A stretch of 52,009 nucleotides of DNA from Heterotrichella gracilis. Its lineage: Eukaryota; Sar; Xanthophyceae; Tribonematales; Xanthonemataceae. Shown one piece after another: positions 11,201 to 20,800 of the stretch. The DNA lies in the NCBI GenBank assembly GCA_032358255.1, contig JAULBX010026130.1, forward strand, positions 1 through 52,009, in the 5' to 3' direction. Below the pieces are notes generated by a model. The model was not told the DNA's origin. It did not search any database and saw only the letters and a list, made by a program, of their open reading frames with translations. The position numbers and the translations under genes are program-made. Each line of letters begins with the position of its first letter. Position 1 is the first letter of the stretch.

Positions 11201-12202
11201 ATGACACCCGTGCCATGAGGGGGAGTGAAACAAATCCAAGGGGCGATGCAAGTCCCCTGCAGGTAACCCCTGCATCCCTTTTACCTCGAACACAAGTGCC
11301 GACCCCCCCTTGAACCTCCGCCAGGGCAGCGCAAAGCCTAGCTTGAAGCTGGTGAGGAGTTCTGCTTGGGGCTTAGTTAGGGTGAGCTTGCCAGGCACTT
11401 GAGGGGGGGTTGTTGATTCGGCAGGGGGGGAGCCATTCTCCCCGGGGATACCTGCGGTGTGATGAAGTGATAATATATGAAAACATAGGGTATAAGGAAA
11501 GGAATCGGAACCTTTATCTATTACTACGACTTCCCAGGTCTTGCAAAAAGCTACAGGCTATCCATATCATTTTGGATCGCGCAGCCTACTGCCCTGAATG
11601 CACACTAGATTATAGATTTTTGAAAATAGGCGGGTTTGGAGTTTTAATTAAAACTCTTAACCACCAGTGCAGAGATGATATCAGCTGTGCCCTGGCAGGA
11701 TTGGCTGGCGGCTGGCACATACCCTGCTTATCTGGCTGTAGTGCTCTATTGCACATAGTTTACTAGGGTATGAGCAGGGCTGAAGGGGTAATGGCTGAGA
11801 TGTTCAGCAAGCTTCCACACCAACCTACTGTTGCACCCTAGGATTTTTGGGTTCGCATCAACCTTCCATAAGAGTTATAGGGTTTTCGAACCAACCTGCT
11901 GCGTTCCCCTCGCTGGTCTCCGCTGCGGCAGCCTGCTGCTCTGCATGCACCCGCACCCGCCTAGCACGCTTTGAGGCTGAGCTACCCCCCTTGGCACCCA
12001 CTACAACCATTCGCAGTGCATTTGGCAATGCCTGAGCGGGCCGGAGGGTACGGGTTCGGTTGGACCCATACCGGGCGGCGGCGGTGGCAGTGGTGGTGGT
12101 TTGGCCTGGGGAGCATGGTGGTGTGGTGGTGGTGTGGTGGTGGGGTGGGTGGTGGGTGCTGGTGAGAAGATTGGTATGAGCTGGTGCTGGTGTATACGGC
12201 AC
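5258..12202 (-). CDS. SPPA: Chloroplast signal peptide peptidase A (protease IV), SppA
   Basis: Minus-strand exons in coding order: ~12202-11896 (transit peptide, start uncertain), 11451-11285, 10697-10539, 10034-9875, 9488-9286, 8910-8796, 8509-8310, 7967-7829, 7469-7325, 6963-6797, 6309-6151, 5897-5737, 5401-5258. Phases agree at every junction. The product is a two-domain S49 serine protease of the plant type. The N-terminal domain has IVIKIQPLS and [24 protein letters not shown] is the segment that carries the catalytic lysine in SppA. The C-terminal domain has [19 protein letters not shown] and ASGGYYMAMA with the nucleophile serine, then [14 protein letters not shown] and AQGRVWSG. Plant homologues are thylakoid-associated membrane proteases; I infer the same location. 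No ATG is in frame in the first exon except internally ([11 protein letters not shown]), so the true start may be there or in an unseen exon. Most introns contain decayed exon-edge copies. Confidence 0.88.
6508..6746 (-). repeat. Three ghost copies of SppA exon 10 end
   Basis: Copies at about 6508-6556, 6597-6648 and 6694-6746 each repeat the 3' edge of exon 10 (6797-6845: the ATGAGCATTGAGGACATGCA block through GTGTGGTCAG and its donor). Together with the real edge there are four tandem copies about 90-105 bases apart, separated by AT-rich sequence that is itself partly repeated (TAATACTATTAATCCAC-like). Local frames are broken or end soon. Confidence 0.88.
7030..7062 (-). repeat. Short ghost of SppA exon 10 acceptor
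   Basis: AAACCTGGGGAGGGGATATT resembles the real acceptor region at about 6960-6978 (GAACCTGGGGGAGGGGAGGG). It is short and so less certain than the others. Confidence 0.5.
7160..7262 (-). repeat. Ghost copy of SppA exon 9
   Basis: 7211-7254 repeats the exon 9 end (the GCTGATGAGCACCTTGTTG block, + orientation) with its frame kept ([13 protein letters not shown]). CACACCAATGGGCCCAG at about 7170 matches an interior exon 9 block (CACACCAATGGACCCGG, about 7401). The pieces between are lost. Confidence 0.82.
7626..7712 (-). repeat. Open-frame copy of SppA exon 8 3' half
   Basis: Read on the minus strand it encodes [20 protein letters not shown] then AESGG, against [20 protein letters not shown] then AASGG in the real exon, followed by donor GAG|GTGGGT. 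It keeps the serine-containing SGG at the active site but lacks the first half of the exon and has no acceptor. Possibly a remnant; an alternative 3' exon cannot be ruled out. Confidence 0.82.
7985..8040 (-). repeat. Ghost copy of SppA exon 8 start
   Basis: CACCGCAACGACGTTCTGCAG matches in + orientation the real exon 8 acceptor edge (CACTGCCACAATGTTCTGCA, about 7953-7972). Only about 25 bases of exon are retained. Confidence 0.75.
8562..8602 (-). repeat. Ghost copy of SppA exon 7 start
   Basis: CACCTTGCGAATTTGTCTTC then CTTGCCATATATCC matches the real edge at about 8481-8513 (CACCTTGCGGAACTCGTCCT then CCTTGCCATCTAAGG). Confidence 0.8.
8968..9135 (-). repeat. Two ghost copies of SppA exon 6 start
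   Basis: 8968-9016 (GACCATGTAATACACTCCAT then TATATGGCCTGCACCTGC) and 9095-9135 (ACCATTGTTTCAAATGGCCT then CCACTCGCACA) both resemble the real acceptor edge at 8875-8920. Stops and substitutions break the frame. Confidence 0.75.
9788..9845 (-). repeat. Ghost copy of SppA exon 4 end
   Basis: TTTCACCTGTGACCGCCAGT, then a GTGAGGTTGGCAAATGGCAGG block, repeats the donor edge of exon 4 (9870-9925) with a TTTAGGG-type tract on the intron side. A further shorter, weaker one may lie near 9740 (CATCTGTGACGCACACTGC). Confidence 0.82.
10148..10378 (-). repeat. Two ghost copies of SppA exon 3 end
   Basis: 10148-10205 (AGCTTGCCCCACCCAATGCT) and 10313-10378 (CACCTGCAGCTTGGCCTACC then CCATGCTGAGCGGCTGAATC) repeat the real donor edge at 10533-10600. 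With the real edge this makes three copies. Confidence 0.87.
10979..11035 (-). repeat. Ghost copy of SppA exon 3 start
   Basis: GAGAATCTGCCCTGCCTGCT then GACAGCTGCGCAAGG matches the real acceptor edge at 10658-10708 (GAGAACCTGCCCTGGCGCTG then GACAGCTGTGCAACGG). Confidence 0.82.
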
Positions 12203-14117
12203 GAAGGGTATACACGTATAGGGTTTTTACAAACTAACCAGTGGTTCGTGCCAACTGGTTGACCTTGGGGCAAGTGCTTGCACCAATGCCCTGCTTATAT
12301 AGCTTTGAGATCTCTGGTTTGGAAACTCCCAACCACACGCCTACGCTGCAAACACCGTACAAAACCAAGGGAATTACTCCCAGTCCACGGTTCGTAACAG
12401 CAACTGGTTTGGTTGACATCGCTCGTGGGGTGTGGGCAAGACCACTCCTATATGCATGCACCACCATGTTTCCTCCACATCCAACCTGTGACGAGATGTG
12501 CACCGGTATTTGCAAAGGCTAACCCACGACATACCTGAAAGCAACATCCTGTAGAAGCTGACGCTGGTATTGGGTCGAGGACGTGAGCCCAACTAGGCAC
12601 TCTCGTGATCTCACGCAAATGCGATGCAAGGTTTATGGACCGGAAGCACGGTTACACAGGCGGTTTCTTAACACTGTATGTTGCACGCAAGAACGAAGTA
12701 AAAGACCCAACGTTTAAGCCTGCCTTCCAGCACTTGCCAAACTGTATATCGACTGGCTGAGGGATTTGTGTGAGGCTGGCAGGACCCCCCACACTGCCTG
12801 TGGCCAGAATTGCAGCTCTTTTGTGCAGGCAAAACAAAGCCTGGGGCAGGTGACCACCTCACGGTATGGCTTGCCTTGTTTTAAGTGGTGGTGTTTTGGC
12901 AACATAGCTTTGAACTGCCTTGGCTCCCGGGATGGCTCATGCGTCAAGGCTGGAGTGTGCAGCATCATCGCCCATTATGCATCCAGGCTGATTGTATTTG
13001 CCACCAGTAGTGCACCAGCAGCACATTACTAGTAAGCTCAGTGTGATGTTCAGGGTAAACTCGAGATTGTCACCGCTGCGCGTACGTTTGGGGGGGTGCA
13101 GGCCTTGGCCCAAGGCTTTGAAACACCTCTCAGAGCTCGACAGCCGCTGGCAGCACACTGTCAGTGTGCGGCACCAAGCCAGCAGAGGGACAAAGAAAGT
13201 AAGAAACAAAACGCCCAGCAGAGGGACAACAACAACCAAGCTTCAGTTACACATATTACAACAAAGCTAGGACAATAATGCTGTTTTTCAAAATGTATTA
13301 GGCTACTTATTTTTGCAGACAGCCGCTCTTGTTCTGTCTTAAACCAATGCCACTGACATGGGCCACAAATGTATCCAGGTTGCTACACGCCATGCCTGTT
13401 CCATCAAAACTTGCCAAATCTACACGAAAATATATTTGCCTCCACTACATTAAAAAATGTCTAATGTTGTACAAACTTCTGGCATCCTATCAACCATTTC
13501 AGCATTTCTCCTGTCGCCTTTGCAGCATAAAAATAATACCAACTGAACAGATTATGCCACTACATGGCCAATTGGCCGCCACAATTTATGCATTCACTCA
13601 CAAATTCTTGCCCCAGTACGCAGTACAGCTCAATTGCAGCATACAGGGCGCAGGCCCATAATCACTCAACGCAAATCGAACAAGTTCAGTGCCCAAACAG
13701 CTAATTTGCAGGGCAGGAATACCAGTAGGCAGTACCCAAATGGGTAGCCAGTATGCATCAAGAAATGGGTATATGCATCAATAGGGTGTTTATGGTACAA
13801 GGGACACAGGGCAGGCTTTCAGGGGTATAAAAGCGAGTGCACCCGTGGAAAAACGGGGGGTACATGCGTTGTACATATGAGTACACGGTTTGCTGGCAAA
13901 AGCAACCATTAAGACGCTCAATCGCACCAAATGGGTGCCTATAAATCACTCGCACACTACTCAGGCAGCAAAATGATGCTGCGTTGCCGGACAAACACAC
14001 CCCCAGGCCAGTGCCCCATGGCGCCAGTCAGTAATTGCTCACCACCATCTGCAAAGGAATACAATTGGCGGAAACGACCCAAGCCCACCAGGCGGGCTCA
14101 ACAGCCGCACCCAACCC
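12203..14117. other. Region without a supported gene
   Basis: Lies upstream of SppA and downstream of the permease. Open frames are short and unlike known proteins. The blocks AACCAGTGGTTCGTGCCAAC (about 12236) and CCACGGTTCGTAACAGCAAC (about 12395) are similar and may be another decayed local duplication, perhaps of an SppA 5' UTR exon. 13080-13280 has a mildly repeated CAGCAGAGGGACAA motif. The last few hundred bases are probably permease 3' UTR. Confidence 0.4.
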
Positions 14118-16296
14118 TCACAGCCCCAACGCTGCCAAGCCCTGCCCCACCACCCCCGCCAGCGCCGCCGCCGGCTCCACCATCGCCAGATCAGACATGG
14201 CGACATTCCCCATGCCGGCCATCTCAACCCCGGTCCCCACCCCCGCAAACCGCATCCCCAGGGATTCCAGGCTCAGCCCGCTGTCCAAAGCCACCCTCCC
14301 CACCTCAATGGCGGTAGCCACCGAAAAGAGGCTTGCAAGGACCGGGCGCCCACCCGGCACCATAGGCTCTTGCGGCGCCTGGGGAATCTGCTCCAGGGTG
14401 GACGCCTCGTTTTGCGCCTGGGATGAGCGTAGCGACCACACCATGAGTGGTGGCAGCACGCCGTAGAGGAGCGTCATGCCGTAGGCGCCCGCGGCCTGCA
14501 GGGTCGGCAGGAAGCTGCCCGGGTTGCGGATGGTGAGCACCAGCGGTGGGCCGAGGACGAGGGCGAACACCGCCAGGCGGCAGGCGGCGGGCCCCAACCC
14601 TAGCTGGGGCGCGTCCAGCACCTCCAGCGCGTTGTCTGTGCTGCTGCGGGGGGTGGAGGCGTGCGCGTCGCCCAGCAGGGTCTGCAGCTCCGAGCGCAGC
14701 GTTTCCGACAGGCTGAGGGTGGTGCCGATGAAAGAGGTGACTACCGCCACTAGGGAGAAGGCCTGGATGGCAAAGGCGATGCCGGGGCCTGCGAGGGAAG
14801 CAAGTGGGGGTTCAGGCGCAGCGGCTAGGATGGTGAGGTGCATCGTGAATGGCGTGTGCACATAATTTCCATCACCAATGGTCTGTGTAGATTTACATTA
14901 ATATTTATCATTATTACTTGCACTTCCGGCAAAAACGCCATTTACCAAACGTGAATTTGTGCAAAATATAGGACGGCCATTGCCAAGGCCACGCACTTGC
15001 GCTTGAGCACATGGATTGATGATGAATCCATGTGCACAGGCGCACGTGCGTGGCCCCATCATCTGCACCCATGCCCACCATGCTCAATGCACCACTGCCC
15101 AACACAACCAAATCATATGCAAACCAAATTGCTGAAATTCACAACAACTCACCTCCAGACTCGGTGAGCACTCTGAGGGGGTCGATAGGCCCTGGCGCAC
15201 CCCCCGCCATGGACAGCGCCACCGCATCCCAAGCCAGAAACATTGCCAGAGGTAGGCTGCTGCCCAGCACCAAGGCCGTCGCGATGCGCTTCCGATCCCC
15301 ACCCAGGTAGCTGCAGATCACGGGGACCAGGTCGTGGTACACCAGGGACAGGAAAATCACGGGGATGGCGTCCGGGAGCTGGGCCCATGCGCCGGGGCCT
15401 GCCAGTCCCGAGAAATCCGCCACGGCAGCCCCGCTGGCCACGATGGCGAAGAAGAGGCCAAAGAGGGTGAGCGTGAGGATCCGGTTGGTCCAGTCCGCTG
15501 CTGAGGTGCCTCCAAAGCACAGCAGGCCTCCAAAGGCGGCTGTGAAGGCGATTGGGCCCGCCCACTCCGGGATGCCTCCTCCTACCACAAAGTTGACCAC
15601 TTCACCCCCCTTGGACATGTAGGCCACCAGCAGGCCGTAGGAGAGGAGCAGGTAGACTGCGGTGGTGGCCGCGGCGCCTCCCCGCCCAAGGGTGTATTCC
15701 GCCATGGCTTTGAGGGAGATGAACTCACTGGCGTCCACCTGGCGAGACTCCTTCATGGCAAGGTTGAGCTCGGCCAATAGGAGGGCTTCCAGGGTGAGGA
15801 GGGTCCAGCAGGCGAACATGGCGGATGCGGAGGGGAGGAAACCCGCTGGGCTGGTGACTGCAGGCAGGGCCAGCATCCCAGCGCCAACTGTGGAACCCAC
15901 AATGAGGGCCAGGGCACCCACGAGGCTGCCATGGTGGGCTGGCTGAGCCTGATCTGAAGCAAGCTGGGGTTGTTGCTCCGCCTGGGTGAGGTCTTGGGAG
16001 GAGTGTGTAGCTGAGACACGCAGGGACTGGGTGCGGTCAGGTCTGCTGAAAGAATGCCTGGCTGTGGAAAGGGGCCTGTGGCTGCAGCTGCTGAGGTGCC
16101 TGGTGCTGGTGACCTTGGGTACGGTGCACCAGGTGGAGAGGGGGGTGGTACCTGCCCTGTGGCTTAGGGAGAGTTGGACTGCTGGTCCCCTGCAAACGCC
16201 CCGGCTTGCAGAGAAGGTTGCTGTGACCATGCTGCGACCATGCAGCTGCAAAAGGGGCTGGGAAGGCTCGGGAACCAGTCCTGTGGAGAAGAGCAT
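14118..16296 (-). CDS. Plastid-targeted Trp/Tyr-permease-like transporter
   Basis: Two exons: 16296-15153 and 14788-14118; the phase agrees (GGA G|GC) and the product is about 604 residues. The first 110 or so residues are Ser/Arg/Thr-rich and acid-poor, like a chloroplast transit peptide. The core begins GSLVGALALIVGSTVGAGML and LPAVTSPAGFLPSA, the hallmark of the tryptophan/tyrosine permease family (PF03222; plant relatives such as At5g19500). Further hydrophobic segments follow, including TAVYLLLSYGLLVAYMSKGG, ILTLTLFGLFFAIVASGAAV and IPVIFLSLVYHDLVPVICSY. A soluble linker (HASTPRSSTDNALE) sits between late segments, and the C-terminus is a long Ala/Gly-rich tail. Probable role: aromatic amino acid transport at the plastid envelope (inference). 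Alternative start ATG 16228-16230. The first residues overlap a good acceptor (TTCTCCACAG), so an upstream 5' exon is possible. Confidence 0.85.
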
Positions 16297-17803
16297 GGAG
16301 GTCAGTCTGGGGACAAGAAAAGCTGTGAAGGGGCAATCTGGTCGTGCAATTTACCGTACAAAGACTCAACAGTCGGCAAACGTGCAGTAGTGCTTCCAAA
16401 GAACTGTGACCCGATGCAACAGATGTGTGCAGGTACTTGTCCCACAGGGTTTCCCTGGCAGGAAGCGACGGTTTCCCTTGGGCGAAAGAGACAGCAATTT
16501 CCAGCGAGTTTTACTAGCTGCACCTTGTTAACGAGCTACAGGGCTCAGTTGCATGCGCTATTTGCAGATCTGGGCGTTGGGTTGACACTTTCTACACGTC
16601 TTGAGGAAATATCAAGAAACCCTTGCGATTTCCCAGCTGGGTGGATGCGACAACAAACTCGCCCAAAACAGCCCAACAAACCTTCAATACACTTGAGTAG
16701 GATACAATCCACACGGAAAAACAGCAAAGTCTTGAAAGAAGGAAGTTGACGGCACTCGTGGGCGCAAATTTAGCAAAATTCGAAGGAGGAAATGGCAGGT
16801 GAACGACCGACAATTTGCTACTGCTAGAAGCACCCTCACCGGTCCTCACGACAACGATGCCCACACAGGTCACAGCATTTCGCTGCAACAGTAGACAGCA
16901 GACTCAAAGACTGCATTTGGGTGATCTGAAAGGGGTAATTTTGGGACCCTTGAGGAATGCATCGTGTCAATTACGTGAAACGCCTAGGGCACATCCAGCT
17001 TCCCACTTTCGTGCAAGGATCACTTCCATACAACCGCCAACCCGCTGGTGATACCTCCCAAACCCGTTCACACCAGAATGCACTGCAACTCGCCCATACC
17101 TTGTGAGTAATCGGTAAACGAGGTCAGGAGGTGCCCGTCGAAGCTGCGAAGTTGGTGAGGTGTGAGTGGTGTCAGGGACAGCAGATTCTCAACGGCAACG
17201 CTTCTGCAGGACGTGGGCGGCGTCAGGAATGGGTCGATCGCAGCTTGCTGTGTTCTTTGAAAGCCAAGGCTCTGGCGTTTTCTCTGACCCACAAGTTCTT
17301 GGCTGGTCAAAACACGCGGTTCAGGCTAGCCACATGGAGGGGGCCACGGGGAAGTCAGGTGGGTCCAGAAGAAAATCCAGTTACTAATCGATTTAATTCA
17401 GCTGTGAAAGTATTTACCTAGGGCCCGGGGATTCTTGCAAGCACGGTCTGGGAGTGGAAAACCTTGGTGGGATTCCGGGAGGAAAACTGGTGGATGTCAT
17501 CTCACAGTTGTTTGTAGAGCAAGAGTGTGTGGCAGCAGAGAGTTGGAGAGTAGATTGCAAGGCGGGCCTGTTTGCCGCTCCGCATATATTGCATGGTGTC
17601 CAAAGTGCCTCACGTTTCCCAATCCATGCATGCATGCGTTGTGAATGGACTTGCCAGAAACTGCAACCACAAAAGTCCATACACACCTTTCCTCTAGGGC
17701 ACTGTCCTCGACCTATTTGAAAGCATACAGAGCTATTTCATATGACTCAGGAAGGAGTCCCGCACTGAGAGGAGCAGCTATCCTTTGGCTGGCTTCCTCC
17801 TGC
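16297..17803. other. Divergent intergenic region, permease/P450
   Basis: About 1.6 kb between two divergently transcribed genes, expected to hold both promoters. Several open frames of 70-190 codons overlap here on both strands, but none resembles a protein family and none has matching splice structure. No conserved element could be named apart from the TATA-like box before the P450. Confidence 0.45.
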
Positions 17804-17810
17804 ATATATA
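17804..17810 (+). promoter_or_regulatory. TATA-like box upstream of the P450
   Basis: TATATA within TGCATATATACCC, about 90 bases before the P450 ATG at 17900. Position and sequence fit a core promoter; there is no direct evidence of transcription start. Confidence 0.45.
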
Positions 17811-17899
17811 CCCTTAGCTAGCGCAACGTCCAGCTCAAACCGCTAGACAACACGCCACTTTTACCTCCACTGGCACCCACCCACCCGAACCACCGCATA

Positions 17900-20800
17900 A
17901 TGGCAGCCTGGTGCATTCCCCCTCTCCTCCCCACCCAACTCGCCCTCCCCTCCCCGCTCACCCTGGCAGTATTCCTCCCCCTGGCCATCTGGGCCGTCCT
18001 GGCGCTGCGCCACAAAATTCACTACAGGCAAGTCACTCCTTGAGGTCGTGGTTAATGTGCAGTTGCGCAATAAAGGCACCTCCACAACATCCCAGGTCCT
18101 CCCGGGGCACCCATCAATGTCAATGTGCACCTCATGCCCTAAATATTCTACAAGTTATAGCAGCGTCGTTTTCCAAGGTTACACTGCCAAAAATGTTGCG
18201 GGTAACATGCTGTGTGTTCATCGCCATAGGCACCTGGACAAGATCCCAGGCCCGCCCCGCCTACCAATCATCGGCAACGTGCACCTCATGATCCCCCGGG
18301 CAGGCAAGCTGCACCACTTGTACAGCGAGTGGGCGGAGAAATATGGGCCCATTTTCCGCATCAAGGTGTTCAACAAGGAGATGGTGCCCGTGTCCGACCC
18401 CGGCCTTTCCCCCTTGGTCACGGGGTGGAGCGGGCTCCCCAAGGCGTACTGGATGTATGAGGTGGCGGACAGGGTGCGCGCAAACCCTACAAGGGTTTAC
18501 CCCAAACCCTAAACCAACTCTTCACCCATTCCCACCCGTTCACTTTCAACAGCTGACCCCAATGTTGTGGTGTGCACACAACGATCATCATGTTTGCCGT
18601 ATTATTAAATTCGTTAGTGTTTTTACATGTATTTCATGTGGGCACCTCGACAAGCGTCTACTCCCCTCTGGAACAGCGCACCACCAACCCACTTCTCACC
18701 CACCCCTCACTCAGCTGAAAAACCTCAATCTCCACCATCCCACCACCCCTTCCTGGCCCACCAGCATCCAAAAATGGCCTCCCCAGACCCCCACCAGCGC
18801 ACCCTCTTCACCTTTCCCCGCGACACAGCCAGTGCAACATTCACGCTGCGCAGTCACACCCCATGCACTGATGGCATCACCCGGAACCTGCCCCGCCCCC
18901 ATCCACCCCCAACCCCACCCCCCCCACCCACAGATGGCCTCCCCCGACCCCCACCAGCGCACCCTGTTCACCTTTCCCCACCACGACAGCGAGTGGCACC
19001 ACCTGCGCCGCGCGTTCACCCCCGCCTTCACACCCACCAACCTGCGCACCAGCTTCCACAAGGTGCTGAAGCACTCGGCGCTGCTGGCGGACCAGGTGGG
19101 TATTGGTGCAGGGAAAAAGAGGAGAGGAGGTTTAGGATAGAAAGGATTAAGTGGTGGGGGTGAGTGTGCATTGTCGGTGTGTGTGTGCTGGTTGTGGGAT
19201 GTGGGGTGGGACGTAGGTGGGGTGGGGAGTGGGGGGGGGTTGGGCAGTGTGGCCAGTGAATTGAGTGGGTGACAGGTTACAGACCCATTATGGTTTTTGT
19301 TTCCATGGAGTGCACACCCATCAATGGGGCCCCATGCAACTGGCAGACCCCCTTCATAATTATCAATCACCCCATTGAATGATTGGTATTTTCCCTTGTT
19401 TTTCAGATTGCTCTCCATGCCGAGGATCGCCCTGTGGATGTTGAGAACGCATGTGGGCGGGTGACTGTGGACATCATTGCTGACGTGGCGTACGGCTATT
19501 CCCTGGGGATGACAGGTGAAGCCCTAAACCCTGAAATGCGAATTGCTCCCCCTGGTGTTAAGAACGCATGCGGGCGGGTGGTGATGGGCACCATTGCTGA
19601 GGTGGTGTGTGGCTATTCCCTACGAGCGACAGGTGCACACACTTGCTGAGTCAGACAACCTGCCACAGGTGGAACCCCGCGTGCATGTGCCTGACACAGG
19701 TGAAACCCCATGTGCACACGCACGCCGAGATCCTCTATTCCTCAGCCAATTGTGCTGGCCGTGTCTGCAGATCTGTCCACAGAGCCCCCAATATACGCGG
19801 CATTGCAGCGCATTATGGGAGGGGAGGTGCGGCGCACGTTTGACCCCCTCTTCGACATGTGCGTGCGGTACCTCCCTTGGTCGAAGACAGCGCGCCAGTA
19901 TCAGGCGGATCTGAATATCTTGTATGCCATCTACGGCGCGGTGCTGGACCATATGAGGTCAAACGGCCCGCCACGAGGTGCGGAATGAAAACCCCAAGGG
20001 TTTAGTCTGTGGTTGTCAGGGTCTAAAGTACCCTCTAGGATCCTCTTTGACGCACTGCTGGTGCATATGTATGCAAGGGTGCATTGAAAGCATGGACGTC
20101 CAACACATAAGTGCAGCCATTTCATCCTATTTTTCTAGCCCTTTTCTGACCAAAACGTAACCAAAACACCCACCCCCAGGGGCTGAGCCTGCCCAATTAC
20201 GCGTTTCTGGGCTTCAGAAATCATTCTGGGCTTCAGAAATCATGTTTTCCCACCAATAATCAAATTGAAAATCTCCATTTCTAGACAATGACACAACCAT
20301 CAGAACAGCGCCCGTGCGCTCAAGGGACCTCGCCACATGCTCGCCCCCCACAGATGTGAGTTTCAACCAAGTAGCAACCCTAAAAACCGAGCGAAAAACA
20401 CTAGAGCACCTCATCATCCCCCTGTCATGCCTGACCGGTCCCCTCGTCACACACTTACCCCTCTGCAGATGACGACACCACCATTGGAGCAGCCCTGATG
20501 CGCCTGAGGGACCCCGTCACAGGCCAGCCCCCCACGGATAGCACCCTCAGAGCCAACATTGCGCTGTTTCTCATCGCGGGGTTTGAAACCACAGCCCACA
20601 CCCTGGCCTGGACGCTGTACGTGGCGCAAAAACCCTACATTAGGGTTAGCATGGGTTGTTCCTATGAGGTGTGTGCTTGTTGGGTCCGCGTTTAAAGGGC
20701 TACTAGCTGACCCAATGACCGGACTGTTACGCTGCACCTACATACCCATCACAATGTATGGATTGCATTTGCAATGGATTGTGTTCCAATTTTCTTACGC

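Noticed and set aside
13329..13661. 110-codon plus-strand frame
   Set aside because: No similarity, low-complexity neighbours, no paired exons.
16174..16749. 191-codon plus-strand open frame upstream of the permease
   Set aside because: It overlaps the permease transit peptide antisense, has no family resemblance, and contains no plausible splice structure.
17068..17310. Minus-strand frame ending at a good donor, in a phase that fits the permease
   Set aside because: It has no in-frame ATG and the match of phase has a one in three chance; kept only as a possible 5' exon.
20178..20230. Possible extra P450 exon (LSLPNYAFLG after a CCCCCAG acceptor)
   Set aside because: No donor keeps the frame and it is next to a ghost copy; the direct join of exons 5 and 6 is in phase. 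It remains a weak alternative.
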